Source: Bugula neritina (lineage: Eukaryota; Bryozoa; Gymnolaemata; Cheilostomatida; Bugulidae). Taken from it: a stretch of 64,000 nt of DNA. The position numbers were made by a program, and so were the translations under genes. The DNA is taken from assembly GCA_964035545.1 (NCBI GenBank), contig OZ037772.1:7956889-8020888 (forward strand), in the 5' to 3' direction. The notes under the pieces are model-generated. The model was not told the DNA's origin, did not search any database, and was given only the letters and a program-made list of their open reading frames with translations. Each line of letters opens with the position of its first letter. Positions within the stretch are counted from its first letter, which is position 1. Below are positions 12,520-26,600 of this stretch, in pieces.

Positions 12520-15500
12520 TCATTTCTTGGATCGCCTTTTATTTTTTTTGCGTTTCTTGTGAGAACCTCGGCTAGAAAAGCTTGGACTTCCTAAAACAAA
12601 CATTTATCAATATATTTTTATTATAACTCAATAGTATAAACTGAGCAACATTAAAATAGCATTACAACAGTGCTAATACTACATATCAGTATAAGCAACA
12701 TTGCTGTAATTTTACCAACATTACTGTAGTGGTAAGTTCTAAAATTATAATTCAGTTAAATAAACCATTGCCAAGCTCTACATTTAAAACTTACCATGCC
12801 TATGACCTAGACTTCCACTAGCAATAGACGGTGGTCGTCTTTTATAAATATCTAAAATTTAAAATGTTAAAAATTAGCTGCTTTCAGAAAAAAAAAGAAT
12901 GTTCAAATTTTAGCGGTAGAGATATTAGCTGCAATTTCATTTTAATTGATAGTTGCAATATCATGTAAATTTATGTTTTATCATGTAGTATGCTGGTTTT
13001 TATGTCATGGTAATTTTAATCTCCGTATGATTAAACGCATATTTCAGAAAGTAAACATAAGCATTCGATAAATTCAAATGCACCAATTTCCTTTTATGCC
13101 AAAATTACAAATTAAAATTCTATGTGACAACTTCAACATTGAATGACAAAATAAAAATAAAACATCTTGAGAGAACTAATATATAATATTTTTTTAAAAT
13201 AGCAAAACCATGGTTAGCCTGTGTTTCATGATAATTAATTGTTTTGGAAATATGCAAACGCATAAACTAAATCGTAAATAAGATTGGGAACTGAATGAAT
13301 TCAAAGGCTAGCTTTGACCTACTATAAGCATAATGTAATTTATGACTTTTCATTGCTTGCTGCTATAAAATATACCAGAAATGGGAAGCAGCCGTGGTCT
13401 AGGGGTTAAAGGGTTTGGCTTAGTAATTATGAAGTCATTGGTTTAGGCCCACGAAAAACCACCGGTGGTGTTAGGAAAAGCACCCAGTCACAATTGCTCT
13501 TTTGCTACATCTGAATAAGTCCTTACTTAGCTCAATTTAAAAAGATTTAGCATCAGGGGTTTTTCACAGGGATAGTCACCTTTGGTTACCTTTCACCGCG
13601 GTTATTGTGTGCTGGAGTGACTGTAAACTTGCGAGAGTTTTTTATAATGCACGAGAAATACAAGCTAATTATTTCTGAAATAAAAGATGTCCCTTGGTGG
13701 TTTGGAAAATCTTACTGGGTGGTCATATATACAAACATTACTATGTGGCCATATATATAAGACTCACTAGGTGGTCATATATACAACAACATTACTATGT
13801 GGTCACAATATAATATACAAAACTTACTTGGTGGTCTGCTGGTAAAGTATACAACTACAAAAATAATGAATAAACAGGCCAGGCCAATTCCTCCATATAA
13901 ATAAGAGCTTTGACTAGAGGAGTTATCTGACAACCCAGAAAGATCTGTCGTGTTTGTAGAGTTTCCAATCCAATCTGTTGTACTCAGTAACATGGTTGTC
14001 TCAAACACTCCATTTCTTGTCGTCTTTTTTATGGTTGGATTTGGTGCCTTAGTGGTGCGTTTCGTTGTTGTCGGCTTTTTAGTAGTAGTAGTAGTAGTAG
14101 TTGTTGGTGTAGTAGTTGTGGTTGTTGTTGTAGTAGTTGTAGTTGTTGTTGTAGTAGTTGTGGTTGTTGTTGTAGTAGTTGTGGTTGTAGTAATTTCTAA
14201 ACAAAAGTAGTTACAAATCAAAATAATCCTTATACAACTTTTACTATAAAAAACACCTACTCGAAAGTTTTTTGTTATTGATTTGCAGTTCACAACTCAA
14301 TAAAATAATTAATTATAAAACTTTCACATACTTGAATAGCCAATGTGGTAGATATAGTTTCCTGTTACTACGTATAGTCCGCCATCTTTTCGTGTACTAA
14401 CTGTAATTGAGCGTGGTTTCTTCATGTGGCAATAGTTGATTGGACCAGGTACAAAAAGTTCAGCATGCTCAGTCTGATACCGGCAAATGGAATAAACGTT
14501 TCTGGTAGAGATGTCAAACACCCGGATTATTGAGTTGGTATAATCAGCTATCACAAACAAATCATCTGTTATAAAAGCAAGGTCTAATAATAAAGAAGCT
14601 GAAGCATCGGCAAATGGACCGTCATTGTACCCATAGTCCGGTTCTATGATAAGAAACTCTGTCTTGTTGGTCTTCATGTTAATTCTTTCAATACTTTTTT
14701 CATATGCCATGTACAAATAGTTAGCAGATAAATCAAACGCCATCCCCCTAGTGTCTAGCTTCCAATCTTTTGCTGTAGCAAGGAACCAAAAGTCATACGC
14801 CCCATTGTCAGTAAAATGCCAGATGTGTTTGAGTTTTCTCTGCCCTGTGTCATAGAAATAGAATTTCTGGCAGGTGCGTTCAGTGCAACTGGTCTTGTAA
14901 TGAATCAAATAATCTGGACTCCTTAAAAGGGAATTCTTCATTGTTCCATCTTTCTCGCCAGCTTTTCCACAATTGAACATGAACCTACGGTTGGTTGAAT
15001 TAGTCGTTCTGTCAAACTCTCGGAAACAGTGGTTTCCGGAATCTGTCAACCACAAAAGAGAAGCGTTGTCTGGTGACTGGATGGCACCAGTCAAGACACT
15101 GAATCTTGGATCCTTGCCATCTCTGTGTCGACAGTCACCTTCTTTACCTCCAAGGTGATCCAGGCGATCTATCAGTGGGTTGTATGTATACAATGCACAC
15201 CTAGTCGTAATGAGATAATTGCCGTTTATCTGTGGATCTGGTTTAATTGAATGCATGACAGGCGTATCACTGACTATATTTAAATGTCTTAGAAGTTTCA
15301 AAGAACCAAATTCATATCTAAAAATAAATTTAAAAAAGATTGTTTTTAATAGCATCTATGTTATAGAATTTATATTTATTGATGTACTACTGTGAGTCAA
15401 ATGAAGATTAATTGTTTTTGACATTTTTTGTGTTTTGTATTCTGTATAAAATTTCAAATTGTATAATTTTCCAATTCTTTGCGGTTACTAGAGCTTGAAA

Positions 15501-16265
15501 TATGCATGTTTTTATAATTGCAAAAATATAAATGCAAATAATTTTAGCTACAATTTAAAACATAAAATAAACACAATAAAATATTTAAAACTTAGTTTTG
15601 TAACTACTGTTAATCAAATAGAAACTACTTATAAATAAGATTAGTTTAATAATATAAAGTTATAGGTTTATTACATAAAATAAAAAAGTATCTTGGTATT
15701 TAACTCTGCAATAATTTAAGCTTACCCCTGAATTTTTGTCTTAAAGATTTGCCTGTCTTGTGCAAAGCAAACTGCAGAAAACATCTACAGGTCAAATATT
15801 TTTATATATTAGATAAAAAACACAATAAAATATTTTAGGAAGTATATTTACTAAAACAGAGACATCATATAAGACACATTCTATTCTTTTCAATTTAGTT
15901 TATGTTTATAAATTTAGGCAATATACTATTTTTATGCAGATTTTGCAAAATCCTACTTTAAATATACTCATACTATGCACTTTAAAAGATTTTTTTTTAT
16001 TAATAATACCCATAGTTTTACCATGCAGTTACTTTGGTAGGTAAAGGTTTTACAGAGATGACTATATAAAAGTTCATGATAAAAAGTTATACAATTATAT
16101 ATTCTCAAATTGAGAAATATTTAACAACAAAGTATGTGCTCAAACATAAAAATTTATTATTTTATATATAACATATATTTTTTAAATGATCAAGAAATAC
16201 ATAATCAGAGTTGTGAATCTTACTTGAGTTATGCACAGTGCCAAGGACATCACAGGTGTAATCAT
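12520..16265 (-). CDS. Gene D: NHL-propeller membrane protein with Thr-rich mucin-like stalk
   Basis: Six exons on the minus strand: 16265-16224, 15784-15726, 15317-14332, 14196-13828, 12851-12795, 12590-12520 (TGA), 527 aa. Phases are 0-2-1-1-1, as in B. Exons 1-2 form a clear signal peptide (MITPVMSLALCITQMFSAVC), then the family signature IFKTKIQG. Residues 34-362 are the NHL-type propeller (LWLTDSGNHCFREFD, AGEKDGT, VIADYTNSIIRVFD). Residues 363-460 are a Thr-rich stalk with about 40 Thr from (ACA/ACC/ACT)n codons, then KKPTTTKRTTKAPNP and several NxS/T sites, suggesting heavy O-glycosylation. A transmembrane helix follows at about 461-480. The tail ends GSHKKRKKNKRRSKK. It is the only member of the cluster on the minus strand and the only one with an extended mucin-like stalk. 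Confidence 0.83.
13383..13639 (+). mobile_element. SINE family 1 copy
   Basis: Nearly full-length copy in intron 4 of gene D, antisense to the gene. Head gcagccgtggtctaggggtt, then a degraded B box, then the body with gttaggaaaagcacccagtca and the catcaggggtttttcacaggg end. Confidence 0.85.
14078..14196 (-). repeat. Coding Thr-codon microsatellite
   Basis: Imperfect trinucleotide array (ACA/ACC/ACT on the minus strand, read as gttgttgtagta on +) inside exon 4 of gene D. It encodes the poly-Thr stalk. The mixture of synonymous codons is consistent with selection for Thr together with slippage. Confidence 0.85.
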
Positions 16266-17637
16266 TTTGTTTTGATGACTTATCAGATTGTAAGAAAGCT
16301 TTTTTAATCAATTTTGCTTAATATATTAGTTTGATTTATTTGTAAAAACAAGAATTATTTTTTGTAGTTATGAAAGGAGATTTTAAATCATTCAAGTAAA
16401 ATATTTTTTTAATATTTTGAATTTTTGTCAAATATTTTCAAATAAAGAGCACCTATGATTTATAAATAAATTAGCTGGAAAAATAAATTAGTAATAATTA
16501 ATTTAATTGGATTATAACAAAAAGTTGAACTATCACTTACATTTTGTATACGTTTTAACATAATGGAAGTCATAAACTATTTATTAAGTTTTTTATTTTT
16601 ATTATTTACTTGAACATTGTTATAAATGCAGGTTCAAATTGAACAATAAAAATGCAAAAACACAATATATTTATGCGATTGGGACTACAATCAAGTCTAA
16701 AATTGGTATTGCAAGATCTTTAGTATGTTGTGTTTTTTGAAGATTCTACAAAATCTATTTTGAGTATATTGCTGCATAATTATGATGGCAGAAAAATAAT
16801 TAATTGTGTTAGTAATTAGAAACCTAGGCAATGAATGTCACACACATCAAGTTTTAGTCTTCAAGTTTTAGTTTTGCCATAAACACAGCTGGTGTACTGT
16901 TAAAATTATGTAATAGAGTTTTGTAGTCATATTGAGTGCACCAAGTACAAGATAGCCAAACAAAGGTTGTTAGTGCAAAGCTATTAGAAAAGCTACCAAT
17001 TATAAAAGCTTTTCTTTCCAATACTCCTTCAAGTTTTGCTCTATAAATAAAAGCTAGTAGTAAGGCCTCCTAGTCAGATCATTCAAAGAAGGAGCTGGAA
17101 TATCGCCAGGTGCTAATATTTTACAGAGTTGAGGTAAGCTCATACCTGAATTTCTAAGCGTGCATATTTTAGTAGTAAAATATTTGAATTAGTTATAATT
17201 TGCAAATATCAATTTTTATAAAAGACTTTGATAATTTTAAACAATTTGGTAGCTAAATGGTACAATACATAAATAATTATTAATTGTATATGTTAAAAAA
17301 TGTGTTAAAAATTACCTAATTAGTGCGTCATTCAGCATTTTAAGATTGACAATTTTACATAATTCAGAATTTAATTGTATAATTTGATAGGCTAATAATT
17401 TTTAATAAGGTTTGCTGTTTTTGATGAGCCAGCTCATGCATTTACAAACAATAAATAAATCATTGCAATATACTTGTCAAGCCACATTTAATGAAGAGAA
17501 GAGCAACTCACAGTAATAAAAATATTCTGTTGCTGTACATCGTTGCAATCTTAGCTCAAGTTATGAGCACATTAAATAATAAAGTAAATATTTCAGAATT
17601 CTTCGATGTGTTGTAGAGGCAGTAAACAATTTGAGTC
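16266..17637. promoter_or_regulatory. Divergent intergenic region between genes D and E
   Basis: 1.37 kb between the ATG of D (-) and the ATG of E (+). It should hold the 5' UTRs and promoters of both genes. The sequence is A+T-rich and I found no convincing TATA box, repeat or gene, so the regulatory role rests on position alone. Confidence 0.4.
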
Positions 17638-20600
17638 ATGTCCACTCATCCTTCTATTCCTAAAAAGGATTTCCTAATCAGAGCACTGAGACCAGAAGTT
17701 GTGTTCGTTATGTTTGCATACAAGAGGTAAGTTTCTAAACTGGCATCGTTTGTAAGGTTACTTAATAACAGAATGCTATCTGATGACTTATAAAAAGAAA
17801 TAGTTTTTATAGCTTGTTTTTAGTTACTTTATAATTTTTACATTTCGCTAGTAAAATTATTGTTTTCGGTATTATTAAGTAGCAATCAGTCATTTTTTAC
17901 CTGATAGCATAAAGACAATTTACTTTCACTACTTATAGTTAGCTTAGGAGAGCTGTTTTGGTCATATAAATATGCCAATCTAGCCATATAAACTCATGAA
18001 AGTTTATATTAACCATCCTTGTGAGAAAAACCCCTGATGGAAGGGGTTTTTGTTAAATGGGGCTAAGTACTTATTAAGATGAGGCACAGAATTAATTATA
18101 ACTGAATGCTTTTCCTAACATCACCAATGGCCTTTGTCTGAGCTCGAACCCATGACCTTCGTGCTTACTATTACTAGGCAGACGCTCTAACCCCTAGACC
18201 ACGGCTGCTCCCTCCAATATGCCCATATAACTTTATATCCTAAACTGAGATAAGTCTATGGAACACTTACAATAGTGGACGTAGGAGTAGCTCAGAATAT
18301 CATTGACAAATAACACAAACAACTCTAGGCTCATCTGTTCATGTGAAAAATAATTGGCCCCTACTGGGATTCAAACCACAGACCTCCGGCTTGCCAGCAG
18401 GCAAGCTTACCAATTGCACCACAGGGGCTGCTGGGTTAACACACCGCTACATCTCACCCAGTTCTCTGAACTCCACTGGCCTCTCTACTACTCCTTCAGT
18501 TATCAAGCTCTCCTGGCCACTCAACTCCCTCAGATTACTACTACACTTTACAGTTCCTTTCATTGTGTAATCATTTGTCTTAGCTCACATTAATTGTACA
18601 TGTAGCTCTCCTTCCCATTCCAAGGACCTCTGGCTATAATGTATGAAACTGGGTATTCAGTTGCAGCAATCATTCTACTGAAAGCTTCTTTTGCAGTAAA
18701 GCAAACTATACTGATTAGTTGGAGTTGTGTTCTTAACAAGTGGATAGAGAATTAAAAATTGTAGTAGTAAATACCTTGACATTTGAACTTGGTAGAATCC
18801 TACTGTTTTAGTTTATCTGAAGGAGTCGAGGATGAGGTTAAAAAAGATTTTCGAGAAATAACAGGAGTAACGGAAGATCTTTGCAAAGTATCCATCTATA
18901 ACTTTGTGGACTTGGAAAGTTAGTTTTATTTCATTTTATTTATTTTTTGTTTATGCAATACCCCTATTGAAACACGCTCCACCATTAAATTTAAGCTCAA
19001 ATACATTATAATTAAATTCCCAGCCTAAAGGATATAATGTGACACTGTATGTAGGTTCAATCACCATCTTAATATAGTAATGCATGTTTTAGTGCAAAAA
19101 CTTGTTTATTTTTTTTAATTATTGAGCATAGCTGTTTTCTAGTTTGTTATATTTCTTTCTATAATCTGATGATTCATCAACTGCAAAAACAGAATAAAAC
19201 TTGAGTGTTAGTCTCAGGGTTGGGGTAATTGTAATTTGTAATTGTAATTGGCTGTAATTAATTACATTTTTTTAAGTAATTGAATGTAATTTGTAATTGA
19301 GGTTTAAAAATGTAATTGTAATTGTAATTGTAATTAATTACATATCTAATGTAATTGATTTTTACAATTACTTTATAATTACATGTCAATTACTTCAAAC
19401 TTTTAAATCTTAAAAAACTCCTTCTTTTTCTACAATGCCTACTGTTAAATAACAAGTTCAGATAGTTTGGTCAATATAGCATAGGGTCATTCCATGCTAA
19501 CTCACCGAATTGCCCGCGTCTATTTGCGTCTCCGATTTTGTTCATGTTTACACCAAATAGACCTACACATGCCTCAAGTACTCTTCTACAGTATTTCTGA
19601 CCTGACACAAATTTCTTTTGAGAACTGACTATTTTTGTAGACAAAGGTTGAGAAACATTTTGAGGAAAATTTGTGATTTCTACTTTTAGACTAATCTATA
19701 AACGTCTATATCTCAATCATTTTTCTAGACTGAGCTTTAAAATTTGCTGTGTGATTTGACAATACCTATCAATTTGCACTAGTAGCAACACATACTATAT
19801 ACAGAATACTTTGTGTGCATATATGCAAAGTCATTGAATATGAACAAATCTTTGTAAATTTGGAAAAATTTTAAATACTCGCCTAATCAAATTTTAAATT
19901 ACTTATAAATTGGTCTAAAAGTGTAAATCACAAATTTTCCTCCAAATATTTTCCAACCTTTGTTCACCAAAGTAGTAATTTCTCAAAATGTTTTTGTGTC
20001 CGGCCAGAAATATTCACGAATGGTAATCTGAACATGTGTAGGTTCATTTAGTGTAAATATGAGCAAAATCTGAGACACAAAGACGTGGGACCCCTTGAAA
20101 GTTGGTTGATTTGGTATGGAATGACCCTATAGTATCACTGTAGAAAATAAAAGAGGTTCACCACTGTCAACACTGCCCCTGGTAGTTAGACCCTAGAAGT
20201 GACTTCTATTTATTTCTTGTGAGAACAAAAGTAATTGTAATTGTAATTAATTACATTGCCATGTAATTGTAATTGTAATTAATTACATTTATTTTTAACT
20301 GTAATTATAATTGTAATTGTAATTGACAAATCTTCATGTAATTGTAATTGTAATTAATTACATTTACATGTAATTGACCCCAACCCTGGTTAGTCTATAA
20401 TAAAAAAAAAAAATTTTTCTCACGGATTTGGTCTTTCAACGTTCCCAATTGAGTGGTAAAGCTAGTGTTAATATCTATTTAAATGTATCTTTATTAGCTA
20501 GCAATTTAATTATGAATAAGTATATGAGAAACATTGCGGTTTTATTACTTTGCCTAATAAAGTAATAAAACAACAATGCTTCTTATATAGTACTAATAAT

Positions 20601-23600
20601 ATCTATTTGTGTAGTATTGAAAATACTCAGTAATCCTTCTGGAGTAATGGTCAGTGTGCAAGCTTGTAAGCCAAAGGTCTGTGGTTCGAATCCGGGTGAA
20701 GGAAATATTTTACAGTTTGCTTACATATTGACTAGAATTCTATAGCAGCTGTATATCTTGCAGTTGAAAAACACAGAAGTCAACCAATGTACTCCATACT
20801 GGTTGATAATTTTCTGGAAGAGCTTCCATTGTCTCTGCAAACAGCACAGATAGAGTTCAAGCTGCAGGTGTTAATCATTCAGAACTTCTATAATGCCAAG
20901 ACACAGGAATTTTCTGGAGAATCTCTTTGGATGGTATAGAATTTAATTAATTAATTTAAAATTAATTAATTAATTTAATTTAAATTAATTTAATTGAATT
21001 AATTTAATTTAATAGCTAAAATTTTACTCAATTCAGCACTCATTATAATATATATAATAGTTTTAAGCTGTTTTTCACAATTGAGTTGCTAATGTATGCA
21101 AATCCTTGCAGCAAAATGATAAAATAATAACAAATACAAAATGGTTAATATTTCATCATTTTAATGCAAGAAAATGTATACATTATCTGCTAAATTGGAA
21201 AAGTTAGCTAGAAACTAGTACATGTGCACTAAGTTAAGTAAACTGACCCTGCTAAGATTTTCAACATGCTGAGTTAAATTTACAACTATAGACTAACTCT
21301 TATAGCAACTCTACAAATATTTAAAACTGAAATGCTACAAAAAATTGCAATTTCAGGTCTAAATCGTCTTTTAAACCAAAGACAGGCAGATAATTTTAGA
21401 ATGAGAAAGAAATTAGCAAGAGTTTAAATATATGGTTTGTGATGCTTAGCCTTTTCAATACAAACTCTAACTTTTGCTGTTTGAAATGTTTAAAAATTAA
21501 TTCAAGTACTTAGCAAAGTCATCTCATATATCGTATATCTTATCATGTTACCTTACCATTCTCTGCTTCTTTAGGTGCTGGTAGTGGTTGGAGACCTGGT
21601 AAACACGTACTTGTTACATCAGAACGTGACAAAAGCCTACGCACTGCTCACAAGGGCTTGTCAACTTATCCAGAAACTCTGCTCTACTCTCACTCAGCAA
21701 ATTGTTAGCAACTATTTTGTATTTTAGCTGCACTCTGCTTAACACTCTGGTAGAATTAGGCATCTTAATAAATAATACAAGATCTGCAGCAATATACTTG
21801 TGACATATATTGTACATGATAGGACTATATTGTATATCAAACAATGTGTATATTAGATTTACTATTTTTTTTAAATTTAATTTGCCTGCTTTTTTAAATA
21901 CATTATGTATATAATTGTGCATGCTGCGTCTGTTTGCGTGCATGTGTGAGTGTGTGCATGCGCGAAGGCTTGCGTCTGTGTGTGAATGTATACTTGTGTG
22001 TGCTTGTATGTGTGTGTGTGTGTGTGTGAGTGTGGGTGTGTATGTGAGTGTGGGTGTGTGTGTGTATGTGTAGGTGCGCACTCGCTGTTTAACAATTTCT
22101 AATACCAAATTAAGTATGGGACAGTTTTTATTTATTTTTTCAACTTTACTCAAAATATCTCTAGAGTTAAAAGTATGGCTGAATTTTAAATTCTCTCAAA
22201 TCAAAGATAAACATGACATTTCTGAACTCTTTTCAAAATCAACTAAAAATTTTAACTTTCTTTTAGATGCAGAAAGTAAGACTCCATTTGAAAGCTACTG
22301 AGTCTTCTTCTTTAACCACAACCTCACCATCTCCCCAGCAGAGTTCTACAGAGCAATCAAGTTCAACCAATCACATCGCTTCTGTAACATCCGATGGCTT
22401 AGAGTCAAAGATTGCAACAACGGTAAGTTCCTCATTTCTGAATTTAATGGCTTCTCTTTTCTGTAAGGTATTAAATTGTTCGGAATGTTCTAGAGTTCTG
22501 GGCGAGATGAAAAGGCAGTGGTCCCATCTACAGCCCACCAACGAATATCTAGGAGAAGGCGGCAAGAAGCTCTTGCATTCAAATCTCAGTTTCACGTTGT
22601 GGCCTCATCACCTGACACACTCCACTATAAGAATGGAAAGGAAATGATTTACTCTGCAATGATGATGTTCAGTGAGGCTGGGTTGGTGCTTTTACTGCTT
22701 CCAAGATATTGTTATTAGAGTGATAACTCACGCAAGTTTATATTCACTATCCCTGTGAGAAACCCCTGATAGAAGGAGTTGTTGGTAAATTGGGCTATTC
22801 AGATGTTGCACATGAACAATTATGACTGGATGCTCTTCCTAACATCACTAATGGCCTTTTTCAGGGTTTGAACCCATGACTTTATGCTTACTAGGCAAAC
22901 ATTCTAACCCCTAGACCCGGCTGCTCTCTATCATTGCTGTAGTAGTATTAGTAATATCATAATGTGGAATATTTTATAAGTATTTCTGTTGATATCTATA
23001 TTTTTATTGCTGTTGCTAATGAAAGCTACTGCTGTTATAATAATATAAGTAATATGTAATAACTTATATTACTATACGCTAGCTATAATGCTATGTTATA
23101 GTCAGTATATTATAAACTCGCTAGTGCTATGTTATTGTCAATATATTATAAACTAGCTAGTGCTATAGTGCTATGTTATAGTCAATAAAATATTATTAGG
23201 ATTGTTATGCTGTTATTAGGTTATCATTGCCAATATTCATTTTTATGCTCTTATTGTTATATTTTTTGTATTTCTTTGTTGTTTATAAAGTAACTATATT
23301 AATATAAATATTACATTATTCTTTCTATTTTATAACTATTGCTAATATTACTATGATAACGTTGCAATTACTTTAGAATTATAATCTGTATACGAAATCA
23401 TGTGATATGATTGATGGTTTGATTTTTCTGTCTATTGCCAGAGATTTCTTGGAAAGCCAAAGTCTAGAAAATATGGGTTACAGCAGTTTGCAAAGACGCA
23501 TTGGAATCATTCTGCATGAATATGGTATAAGCTCAAAAATGGCGCATAAGGGCACAGATTTAGTTACTACTTTTAAAATATTCCACATTATTATTCATTG

Positions 23601-26600
23601 TTAGATGGCGCTTTTTAAGAAAAGTATCATTTAAAGACCAGTTATTTTTGGTATTTGATGACTAATATGATATAAGATGTTTCAGTTGCAACTTTGACTT
23701 TTGAACTTTGACCTTCGGTGTAATTAAATCCTTGCATTTCATTGTAATTTTAATTCTTAATTTATCTTTAAACGTTTAAACAAGCACAAGATGAAATTTC
23801 GGTTTCACATGTTTTTCTAAAATTTGATGTAAAAATTAGGTAAAAATCAATAAATATCTACAGCATAAAAAAGTGTATGCTCTGTGTATTTCATTATGTT
23901 ATAAATAGTTAGAATTGCTAATTAAAATTTGTATATAAGTCTTTCTGTTAAAGTTGCATATTTTTTGTCAGGAAACTGGATTGAAACCTCAGAACCATAT
24001 CACAAACTAATTAAAGCCTTGAACAGACGAATCATTGTGCATCAAGATGAGGATGTGCTACAGGAAGTCATTGGACAGTTTGTACTTCCTGACAAGAATA
24101 TTATCACCTACGATCAAATCATGACGGTACGTTGCACTAAATCATATAGTTTGTTTAGTTCTTCATTTAATGTTAATACTGTCAAATAGAGCAATGAAAT
24201 GGGTAACTTTTTTTGAAAAATAAAAAAGGTTTATTTTGTGGCAAATTAGGACGCAGCCGAGGTCTAGGAGTTAGAAAGTTTGTCTAGTAAACAAGAAGTC
24301 ATGGGTTTGAGCCCGAAAAAGGCTATTGCTGATGTTAGGAAGAGCATCCAGTCAAAATTGCTCCTGTGCCCTATTTTAACAAATCCGTAGCCGGCTTTAA
24401 CAAAAACCCTTTCTGTCAGAGATTTCTCACAGGGATATTGACTTTAAATTTGCATGAACTTTTCTATTTTGTGGCAAATTGAAACTGATTTTAGTGTTTA
24501 CCCATAATAGACACCAAATTGAACTTCACGACTGTGTGTCTGCCTGTAGCAAAGTCTGACGTATAACAATGTCAACTGCTGCCGGAAGCTCAATTTTTAA
24601 ATTACATTTTCTACATCTATAGAAGCTTAGTGCATTATATTGATATGTTTTATTCTAGGGAGTCATTTAAGAGTTTTTCAAAATGTATTTAAACTCTTCA
24701 CTTCAAAATTGCACTTCATCTGTGATTTTTGCTTTTTTTATCTTAAAACAATATTTTGTAGTTTTATATCCTACTCGCCATTGTAAGCTCTAAGAAGTAC
24801 GTTTCGGTAGTTTTCTGCAAAAATGCAAGCTTGTTGAAACAATAATGAACGGAATACTTTGTTTGAAAATATAGCAAAATAGTCATTGTCTTTAGTGTCA
24901 AGTCCTTAGACTTGTAGTTCTATATATAGTAACTTGTTATTTTTCAAGCAATATGATTGGTTGTAGATGTTGTTACTAGTTCGAGAGATTGAGTTTGTTG
25001 ATGAGACAGAGGAGACACTTTTGGAGATGAGTTATTCTGTCTGGTTTTACATTGAGTCATGCTCTAAGCAGCTGCAAAACATCGTAGCTAGAGGATGGGT
25101 AAGGTGTAAATAGAACACAACTTTTTTATCAGTCATTGGTCTAAAGTGATATCAAATTGCCTTATTTATACACATGCTAGAAAATATATAGCCTGCATTA
25201 ACTATTGGAACTTTATTGTGTAATGATTCATAACAATTTGCAATAGAAAAAATTTAACAATACTGATGTAAAGTAATTTTTCCCTCACTGGGAATCGAAC
25301 CCGAGACCTCTGGCTTGCAAGCAAGTGTGCTCAGCATTGCGCCATTGAGACATTGGGTAAACTTATCACTATAAGCTATACCCAGTTCTCTGGCCAAAAT
25401 AGCTTGTAAAATAATTTTGCTCCCACAGGGAATCGAACCCGTGACCTCTGGCTTGCAGGCAAGTGTGCTAACCATTGCACCACAAGACACTATGTAAACA
25501 CATTACTTCAGCTGACGCTGGGGACTTTATCACCAGCATATTCTCTTTAAGTGGCTCTTGCTCTGAAAAAGTTGGACAACTCTAACCTAAAGTCATAATA
25601 AATCTCTTGAATTGCTTGTGTACATTGCAGGAAGATTTGCCACATCTTGCCGATAAGCTTTATAAAAAAAGAGATAAGAAAACGCTTTCCATACTCGGTG
25701 ACCCAAGCTTTATTAATGGTCGAAAGTTCCCTAGGACTAAGCAAGAAGCTTTTCTGATATTCCAAAACCAGGAGAAGCCTTTTATTCTAGATCCTTCTCT
25801 TACAGGAGAGGATAAAGTATGCTTAGCAAATATAGATGCAAATAAAACCAATGACATTCCACTTGAACAACTGGTGGGCAGAGTCTTTTCAGACCTTGAT
25901 GAGAATAGTTTTACCATGCTGGTTGATGAAAAAAGAGTCAACATTACATCTGAGACATTTGGGCCATGGTCAGTACAATACCTGACACCTGACAGAGAAA
26001 TAGAGTTCAATCCGGAAGCTTCTACTGCCCCACCAGCAATGATGTCTTCACCTCATTCATCAGACACTCTATCTCTATCCAGTCAGTCTCCGCACTCAGA
26101 TTCCACAAACATCTACCTGGATGACACAGTTCCAATAGAAACTACGGAAGTCACAGTCAGAACCCAACCCCAAGACTCATTTGAATCACAGGCTAAAAGT
26201 CACCTAGGTGTAGCTACTCCAGACAAAGCTACTGGAACCAAAGTACGCACCCAACTTCAAGAATTGTTGGAGCCGCAAGCTACAAATAGCCTGAGAAAAA
26301 CAACTCTAGCTGAAACTATGGTAGTCAAGGCATACACCCAATTAAAAGAATTGCTTGAAGCACAGGCTACAAGTCTTAGTGCAAAAGTTTCACCTGATAA
26401 CTGTAAAGTGGAGACGGACACTGCTATGAAGACTATGCGTACTCTATTTTTATCTGCTAATAAAAGAAAATCAACCACGTCACTGTCAGAGTCTTCCCCT
26501 AAATTGAAAAGATCTCTCAGTTCCCAAGTAGGAAACAGGTACCTCCAAACTGTTGGCTCTAAGGTAAATGGCCAGTCAAAGAATGTGTCAGCCAGTGAAT

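Noticed and set aside
18343-18593. Short open frames with GFKPQTSGLPAGKLTN-like sequence
   Set aside because: Translation of a SINE family 2 copy.
21614-22153. Minus-strand His/Thr-rich open frame
   Set aside because: GT-rich microsatellite plus antisense of exon 4 of gene E; no splice or family support.
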